Of a stretch of 64,000 nucleotides of DNA, positions 36,542 to 44,280 are shown one piece after another; positions within the stretch are counted from its first letter, which is position 1; each line of letters begins with the position of its first letter. This stretch comes from Microbacterium ginsengisoli (GTDB lineage Bacteria > Actinomycetota > Actinomycetes > Actinomycetales > Microbacteriaceae). The position numbers and the translations under genes were made by a program. The DNA is taken from positions 94,669 through 158,668 of the forward strand of contig NZ_JYIY01000076.1 of NCBI RefSeq assembly GCF_000956535.1, written 5' to 3'. Under the pieces are notes generated by a model. It made no database searches and had not been told where the DNA came from. It saw only the letters and a program-made list of their open reading frames with translations.

Positions 36542-37734
36542 AGCAGCCCGCCGCCGAGGTTGACCGGGCTGTCCTCGATGTTGCCGACGATGCCGCGGAT
36601 GATGCCGACGCCGTCGGCGCCCCGCAGGCTCTCGTACCAGGCGTCGGTCACGGCCGGGTCGAACGCGTGGGTCTCCCACGCGCGCTTGCGGGCGCGCAGC
36701 ACGAGGTCGCCGGCACGCTCGGCGCGGATCTTCTCGTAGCGCCGCAGCGCGTCGGGCACGCCGAGGGTGTTGGTCGCGAACACGATGCCGAGCGCGAAGG
36801 AGTCCTCGAGCGCCGAGCACGCGCCCTGCCCGATGTCGGGCGACGTGTTGTGGGCCGCGTCGCCGAGGATCGCCACGCTTCCGCGCACCCAGGTGTGGAA
36901 GGGGTCGATGTCCCAGATCTCGACCCGGTTGAGGGATGTCTCGGGGTCGATCGCCGCGATGAGCGCCTCGGCGCCCGGAGCCCAGCCGGCGAACGCCTCC
37001 TCGAGCGGACGCTTGCCGTCGGCCTGCTTGTCGTAGGGCAGACCCGAGGGCTGCGGGATGTCGACGAAGAAGTAGAACCGGTCACCCGCCACCGGCATGA
37101 CCGCGCAGCGCTTGCCGTCGGCGACGTAGGTGGTCCACTGGGTCGCCGACCCGATGCGCTCGTCGACGGGCACCAGGCCGTTGAAGTTCGTGTAGCCCGA
37201 GTAGGTGCGCTCGATGCGCGTGCCGCCCTCGTCGGCGCGGGTCACGTAGTCGCGCACGAGAGAACGGGCGCCGTCGGCCCCGATCAGCACGTCGGCGGTG
37301 TCGGTCGTGCCGTCGGCGAACGTGGCGGTGACGATCCCGTCGGCCTCCGACACCGCGACGAGCTTGCGGCCGAGGTGCACGCGGTCGGTGCCGACGCGCT
37401 CCATCAGCAGCGCCTGCAGGTCGGCGCGCGCCACCGGGTAGGGGCGCTGCCCGGTCTGGGTCGTCACCGTCTCGAGCGAGAAGCGGCACATCTCGGCGCC
37501 GCCGAACCCCTCGTAGTAGGCCATGTCGTCCATGCGGCCGCCGAGGGCGGCGACCTCGTCGCCGAGGCCGAGCCAGTTGAGCACCTTCACGCCGTTGGAC
37601 CACAGCGACAGGGCCGCCCCGACGGGCTTGTTCTCCCGCATCTGGTCGTAGACGACCACGTCGTGGCCGAGCTTCTGCAGGGCGAGGGCGGCACTGGTTC
37701 CGCCGATGCCGGCCCCGATGATGATCACGCGCAT
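36538..37734 (-). CDS. hpxO: FAD-dependent urate hydroxylase HpxO
   Basis: A 398-residue flavoprotein monooxygenase. VIIIGAGIGGTSAALAL is the FAD-binding fingerprint. DVLIGADGARSLVR is the DG motif, and GDAAHNTSPDIGQGACSALEDS the second FAD motif with the HpxO-type P-D-I-G-Q-G sequence. It hydroxylates urate to 5-hydroxyisourate with NAD(P)H, replacing uricase. UraH and UraD just upstream finish the conversion to allantoin. The ATG at 37734 lies 7 bases after TAGGGT, and a GTG three codons upstream is also possible. A GAAAC element lies 21 bases upstream of that -10 box. Confidence 0.93.
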   Translation of the reverse strand: MRVIIIGAGIGGTSAALALQKLGHDVVVYDQMRENKPVGAALSLWSNGVKVLNWLGLGDEVAALGGRMDDMAYYEGFGGAEMCRFSLETVTTQTGQRPYPVARADLQALLMERVGTDRVHLGRKLVAVSEADGIVTATFADGTTDTADVLIGADGARSLVRDYVTRADEGGTRIERTYSGYTNFNGLVPVDERIGSATQWTTYVADGKRCAVMPVAGDRFYFFVDIPQPSGLPYDKQADGKRPLEEAFAGWAPGAEALIAAIDPETSLNRVEIWDIDPFHTWVRGSVAILGDAAHNTSPDIGQGACSALEDSFALGIVFATNTLGVPDALRRYEKIRAERAGDLVLRARKRAWETHAFDPAVTDAWYESLRGADGVGIIRGIVGNIEDSPVNLGGGLL

Positions 37735-37778
37735 GGTCGGCACCCTAGGGCGCGCACATCACGGGCGCGTTTCGTGCC

Positions 37779-37801
37779 GGATGCCGCGGCCCGCGGCATC
37801 C
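37779..37801. terminator. hairpin downstream of uraH built from the GGATGCCGCGG word
   Basis: GGATGCCGCGG (37779-37789) and CCGCGGCATCC (37791-37801) are perfect 11-base arms about one C. It lies after the uraH stop and just upstream of the hpxO promoter region, so it may end the uraD-uraH transcript. Confidence 0.55.
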
Positions 37802-37851
37802 CGCACCCGTCACGTCGACGCGGGCGGGCGGCGATCGACCGGCAGCGCGGG

Positions 37852-38175
37852 TCAGCTGCCGCGGTAGGTGGAGTAGGCGAACGGGCTCAGCAGCAGGGGC
37901 ACGTGGTAGTGCGCGCGGCCCGGCTGCACGCGGAACGTGACGGCGACGTGCGGGTAGAACGTCTCGACGCCGACCGCCGCGAAGTACGGGCCGGTGAGGA
38001 ACGTCAGCGTGTAGTCGCCGGCGGTGAGCGTGTCGGGTCCGAGCGCGAGCCGGCCGTCGCCGTCGGTGGCGCCCTGGGCGATGACCGCGCCGGAGGCGTG
38101 GGCGAGCACGACGCCGACGCCCGACGCCGGAGCGCCCGTGGCGGCGTCGAGCACGTGGGTGGTGAGGTGGCTCAT
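37852..38175 (-). CDS. uraH: 5-hydroxyisourate hydrolase
   Basis: A 107-residue transthyretin-like HIU hydrolase. TTHVLDAATGAPASGV contains the active-site His. YFAAVGVETFYPHVAVTF gives the second motif, and the C-terminal tetrapeptide YRGS is the family signature. It converts 5-hydroxyisourate to OHCU. Its ATG overlaps the uraD stop as ATGA. Confidence 0.97.
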   Translation of the reverse strand: MSHLTTHVLDAATGAPASGVGVVLAHASGAVIAQGATDGDGRLALGPDTLTAGDYTLTFLTGPYFAAVGVETFYPHVAVTFRVQPGRAHYHVPLLLSPFAYSTYRGS

Positions 38176-38681
38176 GCGGGGTCTCCTTCGGTGACGGCGG
38201 TGCGCAGGCGCAGCAGGGCGATCTCGGCGAGCTGGGCGGCGGCCTCGCGCTCCTCGGTCTCGGGGTCGTGGGCGAGGCGGCGGGTGAGGGCGGCGAGGAT
38301 CTCCGCGGGTGTGCGGCCCGCCGCGCGGATGAGGAACACGCGCCCGAAGCGCTGCTCGTAGTCGCGGTTGCCCTGCGCGATCGCCGCGGTGACGTCGTCG
38401 TCGGCCGTCGCCATCGCGGCCTGCTCGGTTCGGGATGCCGCGGCCTCCGCGCCCGCGCCGTGCGGCTTCTCGCCGATGCGGGGGTGGTGGGCGAGGGCGG
38501 CGTCGAGGTCGGCGCGGGACCACGCACCCGCCGTCCGCGCGGCATGGTCGGCGAGGGCCTCGACCGTGCCGTACGGGCGGTGGGCGACGACATCCGTCAC
38601 CCAGGCGGGGATCGCCGCCCACACCGAGACGACGGCCTCCGCGTCGCGCGCGGGCAGGGCGTCGAACTCGGCGATGCGCAT
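38172..38681 (-). CDS. uraD: OHCU decarboxylase
   Basis: A 169-residue all-helical enzyme making S-allantoin from 2-oxo-4-hydroxy-4-carboxy-5-ureidoimidazoline. ALAHHPRIGEK has the catalytic His in the HPRIG motif. NRDYEQRFGRVFLIRAAGRT is the conserved substrate region. TAGGGT lies 6 bases before the ATG, so a leaderless transcript is likely. It is divergent from allB. Confidence 0.95.
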   Translation of the reverse strand: MRIAEFDALPARDAEAVVSVWAAIPAWVTDVVAHRPYGTVEALADHAARTAGAWSRADLDAALAHHPRIGEKPHGAGAEAAASRTEQAAMATADDDVTAAIAQGNRDYEQRFGRVFLIRAAGRTPAEILAALTRRLAHDPETEEREAAAQLAEIALLRLRTAVTEGDPA

Positions 38682-38792
38682 GGCGTCACCCTATCCGGGC
38701 GGCAGGTGTCGCCTCGCGCCGATCCGGTGGCCGAGGCGGCCGCCGGATCGGCGAGCGAGGCCGCCCGCACGCGTCACAGAATGTTCATCCTG

Positions 38793-38824
38793 GTTACATC
38801 TGTGAAACGCACCGGCCCTAGGGT
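38793..38824 (+). promoter_or_regulatory. GlnR-type box and -10 element before allB
   Basis: GTTAC-ATCTGT-GAAAC (38793-38808) matches the GlnR half-site pair GTNAC-N6-GAAAC exactly. Ten bases later comes TAGGGT (38819-38824), 6 bases before the allB ATG. On the other strand the same region reads GTAAC-CAGGAT-GAACA, so it may also serve uraD. CACAGA (38775-38780) and TCTGTG (38799-38804) add an inverted repeat. Confidence 0.6.
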
Positions 38825-38830
38825 GGGGCC

Positions 38831-40192
38831 ATGTCGCGCACGACCCCCGCCTTCACGATCGCGGCCCGCCGTGTGCTCGTCGCCGGAGGGTTCGACGAGG
38901 CATCCGTCTCGATCGTCGACGGCGTGATCACCGCCATCGGGCCGTTCGACCCCGACGCCGACGTCGTCCTGCCCGACGACACCGTGCTGCTGCCGGGCCT
39001 CGTCGACTCGCACGTGCACCTCGACGAGCCGGGCCGCACCGAGTGGGAGGGCTTCGCCACCGGCACCGCCGCCGCCGCCGCCGGCGGCGTCACGACCCTC
39101 TTCGACATGCCGCTGAACAGCGTGCCGGTCACGACCACCCCCGAGGCGCTCGCCGCCAAGCGGGCCGCCGCCGCCGGCAAGCTCGCCGTCGACGTCGGCT
39201 ACTGGGGCGGCGCCGTGCCCGAGAACCTCGGCTCCCTCGCCGACCTCGCCGCCGCCGGTGTCGTCGGCTTCAAGTGCTTCCTGTCTCCGTCGGGCATCGA
39301 CCAGTTCGGCCACCTCGACGCCGACCAGCTCGAGGCGGCGCTCGCCGAGATCGCGACATTCGACGGCGTGCTCATCGTGCACGCGGAAGACCCCGCCCAC
39401 CTGCACGGCGACGGCGCGCTCGGCGTGCACTACGCCGACTTCCTCGCGACCCGCCCGCCGATGAGCGAGCAGGCGGCCATCGAGCAGGTCATCGAGGCCT
39501 CTCGCCGCACGGGTGGCCGCGCCCACATCGTGCACGTCTCCGACGGCGGCGCCCTCGACGCGGTGCGCGCCGCGAAGGCGGACGGTGTGCGCCTCACCGT
39601 CGAGACCTGCCCCCATTACCTGACCCTCGCCGCCGAGGATGTGCCAGACGGTGCGGGCGCCTTCAAGTGCTGCCCGCCGATCCGCGACCGCGCCAACCAG
39701 GACCTCCTGTGGGTGGGCGTGCTCGACGGCACGATCGACGCGATCGTCAGCGACCACTCGCCCTCGACCCGCGAGCTCAAGGAGCAGGGCGGCGGCGACT
39801 TCGGCCTCGCGTGGGGCGGGATCGCGGGGCTGCAGACCGGGCTCGCGGCGATCTGGACCGCGGCGGCGGGACGCGGCATCCCCCTCGAGCGCGTGCTGCC
39901 GCTCATGACCGAGGGTCCCGCGCGCATCGCCGGCCAGCCCGGCCTCGGCGAGATCGCCGTCGGCGCCCCCGCGCACCTCGCCGTCTTCGCGCCCGATCGC
40001 GCCTGGACGGTCGACGCGGCCGAGCTCGAGTACCGCAACAAGCTCTCGCCGTGGCACGGCCAGACCCTGACGGGCCGCGTCGAGCGCACCTATCTCGCCG
40101 GGCACGAGGTCTTCCGCCTCGGCGAGGGGGTCGGCGTGCGAGCCGGCGCCGAGATCCTGCACACCCTGCGACCCACAGGAGCGGAACGATGA
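38831..40192 (+). CDS. allB: allantoinase
   Basis: A 453-residue binuclear amidohydrolase opening allantoin to allantoate. LLPGLVDSHVHLDEPGRT supplies the HxH metal ligands. VVGFKCFLSPSGIDQF has the carboxylated Lys, and VHAEDPAHLH and HIVHVSDGGA further His ligands. IVSDHSPSTRELK is the C-terminal Asp motif. All point to AllB rather than dihydropyrimidinase. It heads an operon with 4-base overlaps through allC. Promoter carries the GlnR-type box described just upstream. Confidence 0.96.
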   Translation: MSRTTPAFTIAARRVLVAGGFDEASVSIVDGVITAIGPFDPDADVVLPDDTVLLPGLVDSHVHLDEPGRTEWEGFATGTAAAAAGGVTTLFDMPLNSVPVTTTPEALAAKRAAAAGKLAVDVGYWGGAVPENLGSLADLAAAGVVGFKCFLSPSGIDQFGHLDADQLEAALAEIATFDGVLIVHAEDPAHLHGDGALGVHYADFLATRPPMSEQAAIEQVIEASRRTGGRAHIVHVSDGGALDAVRAAKADGVRLTVETCPHYLTLAAEDVPDGAGAFKCCPPIRDRANQDLLWVGVLDGTIDAIVSDHSPSTRELKEQGGGDFGLAWGGIAGLQTGLAAIWTAAAGRGIPLERVLPLMTEGPARIAGQPGLGEIAVGAPAHLAVFAPDRAWTVDAAELEYRNKLSPWHGQTLTGRVERTYLAGHEVFRLGEGVGVRAGAEILHTLRPTGAER

Positions 40193-41346
40193 CGTTCGAG
40201 ATCCTCCAGCCCCACACCGGACCCATCCCGGCCGACGTCTACCTGCCGGCGAGCCCCGAGACGGTCACGTGGGGGCGCCTGCCCTCGCGCGCCGACGCGC
40301 CCGTGCTCACCGTTCCCGCGGGCACCACGGTGACGATCGACACGGTCAGCCACGAGGGCATCCTCGAGGACCAGGGCAAGGACCCGCTCGGCTACTTCAC
40401 CGGTCACGGGGTGGTCGCGGCATCCGTGCTCGACGACGCCGTCGCGATCGCCGCGGCGCTCTCGCGCGACCCCGCCGCCGACGGACCGCACGTCGTCACC
40501 GGGCCCGTGCGCATCGAGGGCGCCCGCCGCGGCGACCTGCTGAAGATCACCGTCGTCGCCCTGCAGCCGCGGGTGCCGTACGGGGTCATCTCGAACCGGC
40601 ACGGCAAGGGCGCGCTCCCCGGCGAGCTGCCGCGCGGCGAGGGCACGATGAGCGTGTTCACCCCGGTGGAGGACCGCGACGGATGCCTCGTCGGCACCCT
40701 CCCGCTCACCGACGGCGGTCCGCGCGTGGTGGAGTTCCCGCTCGCGCCGTTCCTCGGCACCATGGGCGTCGCGCCCGACAGCGACGAGCGCCCCCACTCG
40801 GTGCCGCCCTCGAACTTCGGCGGCAACATCGACATCAAGCTGCTCACCGAGGGCTCGGTGCTCTACCTGCCCGTGCAGGTCGACGGCGCCCTCGCCTACG
40901 TCGGAGACCCGCACTTCGCTCAGGGCGACGGCGAGGTGGCGCTCACCGCGCTCGAGGCGTCGCTGCGGGCGACGCTGCGCTTCGACGTCGTGCCGCGCGC
41001 CGAGGCGCTCGCCGCCTTCGGCGACGTGCTCGGCCCGCTCGTCGAGACCGCCGACTACCTCGTGCCGACCGGCCTCGACCGCGACCTCAATGAGGCGATG
41101 CGCGCCTGCGTGCGGGCGGCGCTCGCCCTCATCCAGGCGCGCTGGGGCATGTCCGAGCACCTCGCCTATGCCTACCTGTCGGCGGCGACCGACTTCGACA
41201 TCTCGCAGGTCGTCGACATCGTCACCGGCGTGCACGCGCGCATCCGAGTGGCGGATTTCGCCGCGGTGCCGGCGGTGCCTGCGACGCCCGCCACGCCCGC
41301 CGCGGCTGGACCGCAGGAGAACGCGCCGGAACAGGACCACACGTGA
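40189..41346 (+). CDS. acetamidase/formamidase family protein
   Basis: A 385-residue FmdA/AmdA-type amidase, which hydrolyses formamide or short amides to ammonia. VDTVSHEGILEDQGKDP-like text (DTVSHEGILEDQGKDPLGYF), GPVRIEGARRGDLLKI, PSNFGGNIDIKLLTEGS and HFAQGDGEVALTALE are family motifs. The C-terminal 25 residues are Ala/Pro-rich and probably disordered. ATGA overlap with allB; GTGA overlap with the next tiny ORF. In this operon it may take the last C-N bond of a purine-derived product, which is an inference. Confidence 0.88.
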   Translation: MTFEILQPHTGPIPADVYLPASPETVTWGRLPSRADAPVLTVPAGTTVTIDTVSHEGILEDQGKDPLGYFTGHGVVAASVLDDAVAIAAALSRDPAADGPHVVTGPVRIEGARRGDLLKITVVALQPRVPYGVISNRHGKGALPGELPRGEGTMSVFTPVEDRDGCLVGTLPLTDGGPRVVEFPLAPFLGTMGVAPDSDERPHSVPPSNFGGNIDIKLLTEGSVLYLPVQVDGALAYVGDPHFAQGDGEVALTALEASLRATLRFDVVPRAEALAAFGDVLGPLVETADYLVPTGLDRDLNEAMRACVRAALALIQARWGMSEHLAYAYLSAATDFDISQVVDIVTGVHARIRVADFAAVPAVPATPATPAAAGPQENAPEQDHT

Positions 41347-41462
41347 CGAAGCGTCCTGTGCACGAGAGTTCGCCTGTTCTCACGGCGAGGGTCGCGCGCG
41401 CCGCGGCCGGGGTCGCGCGCGCCACACCGGCCACGACCACGGATGCCCCGGGGGTGCCGTGA
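41343..41462 (+). CDS. 39-residue ORF bridging formamidase and AtzE-like amidase
   Basis: Frame from GTG 41343 to TGA 41462: a basic, Ala/Val-rich peptide with PVLTARVARAAAGVARA able to form one amphipathic helix. It overlaps the previous stop and the next start by GTGA at both ends, the same spacing used by every real gene of this operon. In hpx and atz operons a small AtzG/HpxX subunit (about 60-70 residues) stands exactly before the AtzE/HpxY amidase. This ORF holds that position but is shorter, with no confident similarity. GGTCGCGCGCGCC occurs twice within it. Confidence 0.45.
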   Translation: MTKRPVHESSPVLTARVARAAAGVARATPATTTDAPGVP

Positions 41463-43054
41463 GCCGCGACATCCCCGATGCCCTCTTCACCGCGTTCGAC
41501 CGGTATGAGCGGGCGATCCTCGACAACGATCTCGCCGTGCTCGACGAGCTGTTCGCCCCCGGACCCGGCACCCTGCGCGGCGACGCGGCGGGCCTGCTCG
41601 TCGGTCACGACGCGATCAGCGCGTTCCGCGGGGTGCGGGGCGGGGTGCCGCCGCGCGAGATCGAGCGCATCGAGTACCGAGAGCTGGCGCCGGATGTCGC
41701 GCTGCTCGTGTCGATCTCGCGCTACCGCGGCGGCGGCACCGGCCTGCAGACGCAGATCTGGGAGCGCCTCGACGGCCGCTGGCTGATCACCGCGGCCCAC
41801 GTCACCGCGCGCGCGCAGGCGCTCGACCGGTCGGTGTGGCGCTCGGTCGGCGACCCGCTGCTGCAGGGCGCATGGGAGGGGCCGCTCGACGGTCTCACCG
41901 TCGCCGTCAAGGACCTCTTCGCCATCAAGGGCTATCGCATCGGTGCCGGCAACCCGACCTTCCTCGAGACGGCCCGCCCCGAGACGGCGAACGCCGCCGC
42001 CGTGTCGGAGCTGCTGCGCGGCGGGGCGTCGCTGCGGGGAATCGCCCGCACCGACGAGTTCGCCTATTCGATCGCCGGCGACAACGCCCATTACGGCACC
42101 CCGCCCAACGGCGCCCTCGCTGGTGCCCTGCCCGGCGGGTCGTCGAGCGGCCCGGCGACGGCCGTCGCCACCGGGCAGGCGTCGGTGGGGCTCGCGACCG
42201 ACACGGCCGGCTCCATCCGTGTTCCCGCCTCCTACCAGGGGCTCTGGGGACTGCGCACGACCCACGGCCTCGTGCCGCGCCAGGGGCTGCTGCCCCTCGC
42301 CCAGTCGTTCGACACGATCGGCTGGCTCACCCGCGACGGCGACACCCTGCAGCGGGTCGTCGACTGGTCGCTGAGCTACGACGGGTCGACCTCGACCGAG
42401 AGCGTCTTCGGCGAGTCGGGCGCCGATCTGCCCGCCCGCCTGCTCGTGCCCGACGAGATCGTCGAGGCCGCCGAGCCCGAGACGCGCGCGGCGTTCGAAG
42501 CGCTGCTCGCCCGCATCGCCGGCCTCGATGACGCGCCGAGCCTTCGCCGGGTCAGCGTCGGATCCCTCGACGACTACCTGGCCGCGTTCCGCACCGTGCA
42601 GGGCGCCGAGGCCTGGCGCAACAACGCCGAGTGGGTGCGCGCGCACCCGACCGCGCTGGGCGCCGCCGTCGCCGAACGGTTCCGCATCGCGGCATCCGTC
42701 ACCCGCGACGACGAGACCGCGGCACGCGCCGCCCTCGAGCCGCTCCGCGACCACGTGCAGAGTCTGGTGCGCGACGCCGTGCTGGTGCTGCCGACCGTGC
42801 CCGGCCCGGCGCCCATGCGCACCTCCGACGGCGACCGCGTCGACGCGGTGCGCCAGGCGACCCTGCGCATGACCGCCCCCGCCGCCGTCGGCGGCGCGCC
42901 CGCGATCTCGGTGCCGCTGCTCACCGTGCCCTCGCAGCTCGGACCCGCCCCCGTCGGCGTCTGCTTCGTCTCCCGGCCGGGCACGGATGTCGCGCTGGTG
43001 CGCTTCGCGCGTCGTCTCGCCGCCGGCCTCGCCCTCCGAAAGGACCTCCCGTGA
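41459..43054 (+). CDS. AtzH/HpxZ-like domain fused to AtzE/HpxY-type amidase (candidate oxalurate hydrolase)
   Basis: A 531-residue protein. Residues 1 to about 125 are a DUF3225 (AtzH/HpxZ) SnoaL-like domain: YERAILDNDLAVLDELFAPG and ISRYRGGGTGLQTQIWERLDGRWLI-type end. Then comes an amidase-signature domain with all three catalytic residues: Lys in TVAVKDLFAIKG, cis-Ser in LPGGSSSGPATA and nucleophile Ser in ATDTAGSIRVPAS. In Klebsiella, HpxZ and HpxY are separate proteins of oxalurate catabolism; here they are fused. The neighbours (AllC, ureidoglycine aminotransferase) make oxalurate, so this is the best candidate for the next step. Allophanate hydrolase is a less likely alternative. Confidence 0.85.
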   Translation: MSRDIPDALFTAFDRYERAILDNDLAVLDELFAPGPGTLRGDAAGLLVGHDAISAFRGVRGGVPPREIERIEYRELAPDVALLVSISRYRGGGTGLQTQIWERLDGRWLITAAHVTARAQALDRSVWRSVGDPLLQGAWEGPLDGLTVAVKDLFAIKGYRIGAGNPTFLETARPETANAAAVSELLRGGASLRGIARTDEFAYSIAGDNAHYGTPPNGALAGALPGGSSSGPATAVATGQASVGLATDTAGSIRVPASYQGLWGLRTTHGLVPRQGLLPLAQSFDTIGWLTRDGDTLQRVVDWSLSYDGSTSTESVFGESGADLPARLLVPDEIVEAAEPETRAAFEALLARIAGLDDAPSLRRVSVGSLDDYLAAFRTVQGAEAWRNNAEWVRAHPTALGAAVAERFRIAASVTRDDETAARAALEPLRDHVQSLVRDAVLVLPTVPGPAPMRTSDGDRVDAVRQATLRMTAPAAVGGAPAISVPLLTVPSQLGPAPVGVCFVSRPGTDVALVRFARRLAAGLALRKDLP

Positions 43055-44280
43055 CCCTCCCCGGCCCGATCGACCCGCCCGCGCGCCTACTGATGGGGCC
43101 CGGCCCCATCTCGGCGTACCCGAGCGTGCTGCGGGCCATGTCGGCGCCGCTCGTCGGGCAGTACGACCCGTTCATGACGCAGGCGATGGCCGAGACCCAA
43201 CAGCTCTACCGCGAGGTCTGGGCGACAGGCAACGACGCGACCCTGCTCATAGACGGCACCTCGCGCGCCGGCATCGAGGCGGCGATCGTCTCGCTCGTGC
43301 GCCCGGGCGACCGGGTGCTCGTGCCCGTGTTCGGGCGGTTCGGGCACCTGCTCGCCGAGATCGCCGAGCGCGCGCTCGCCGAGGTGCACACGATCGAGAC
43401 CGCCTGGGGCCAGGTGTTCACCCCGTCGGCCATCGAAGAGGCCATCGTGCGGGTCAAGCCCACCCTGCTCGCCCTCGTGCAGGGCGACACCTCGACCACC
43501 ATGAACCAGCCGCTCGACGAGATCGGCGCGATCTGCGCCCGCCACGGCGTGCTGTTCTACTCCGACGCGACCGCGTCGCTCGGCGGCAACCCGTTCGAGG
43601 CCGATGCCTGGGGGCTGGATGCCGCCACCGCCGGCCTGCAGAAGTGCCTCGGCGGTCCGTCCGGGTCGGCGCCGATCACGCTGTCGCCCCGCGCGGTCGA
43701 GGTGGTCCGCTCGCGCAGCCGCGTGGAGGCCGGCATCCGCGAGGAGGGGGATGCCGCGGCATCCGATTTCGTGCGCTCGAACTACTTCGATCTCGGCATG
43801 ATCCTCGACTACTGGGGTCCGCGCCGGCTCAACCACCACACCGAGGCGACGAGCATGCTCTACGCCGCCCGCGAGTGCGCGCGCGTGCTGCTGGGCGAGG
43901 GCCGCGACGCGGTCATAGCGCGCCACCGGCTCGCGGGTGACGCCATGCTCGCCGGCGTCGAGGCGCTGGGGCTGACGGTCTTCGGCGACGTCGCCCACAA
44001 GATGGCGAACGTGGTCGCGGTGGAGATCCCCGAGGGGGTTCCGGGAGACGTCGCCCGCGCCGCGCTGCTCGACGACTTCGGCATCGAGATCGGCACGTCG
44101 TTCGGTCCGCTGCACGGTCGCGTGTGGCGCATCGGCACGATGGGCTACAACGCCCGCAAGGACGCCGTGCTCACCACCCTCGCGGCGCTCGAGAGCGTGC
44201 TGCGGCGCTTCGGCGCGGCCGTGCCCGTGGGCGGCGGTGTCGAGGCGGCGCGCGACGTGTTCGCGGGGGCGCCCGCGTGA
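43051..44280 (+). CDS. pucG: (S)-ureidoglycine-glyoxylate aminotransferase
   Basis: A 409-residue class V PLP aminotransferase close to alanine-glyoxylate aminotransferase and B. subtilis PucG. LLMGPGPISAYPSVL opens it. LLIDGTSRAGIEAAIVSLV, LVQGDTSTTMNQPLDEIG and the PLP lysine in GLQKCLGGPSGSAP follow. HHTEATSMLYAARE is typical of the UGXT group. It transfers the amino group of ureidoglycine to glyoxylate, giving oxalurate and glycine. GTGA overlaps at both ends. The codons for Asp-Ala-Ala-Ala-Ser at 43749-43764 form a perfect 16-bp palindrome. Confidence 0.92.
   Translation: MTLPGPIDPPARLLMGPGPISAYPSVLRAMSAPLVGQYDPFMTQAMAETQQLYREVWATGNDATLLIDGTSRAGIEAAIVSLVRPGDRVLVPVFGRFGHLLAEIAERALAEVHTIETAWGQVFTPSAIEEAIVRVKPTLLALVQGDTSTTMNQPLDEIGAICARHGVLFYSDATASLGGNPFEADAWGLDAATAGLQKCLGGPSGSAPITLSPRAVEVVRSRSRVEAGIREEGDAAASDFVRSNYFDLGMILDYWGPRRLNHHTEATSMLYAARECARVLLGEGRDAVIARHRLAGDAMLAGVEALGLTVFGDVAHKMANVVAVEIPEGVPGDVARAALLDDFGIEIGTSFGPLHGRVWRIGTMGYNARKDAVLTTLAALESVLRRFGAAVPVGGGVEAARDVFAGAPA
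43749..43764. repeat. 16-bp palindrome GGATGCCGCGGCATCC inside pucG
   Basis: Perfect copy inside coding sequence, in frame G-GAT-GCC-GCG-GCA-TCC. It uses GAT and GCA where GAC and GCC/GCG are the usual codons here. Confidence 0.6.
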
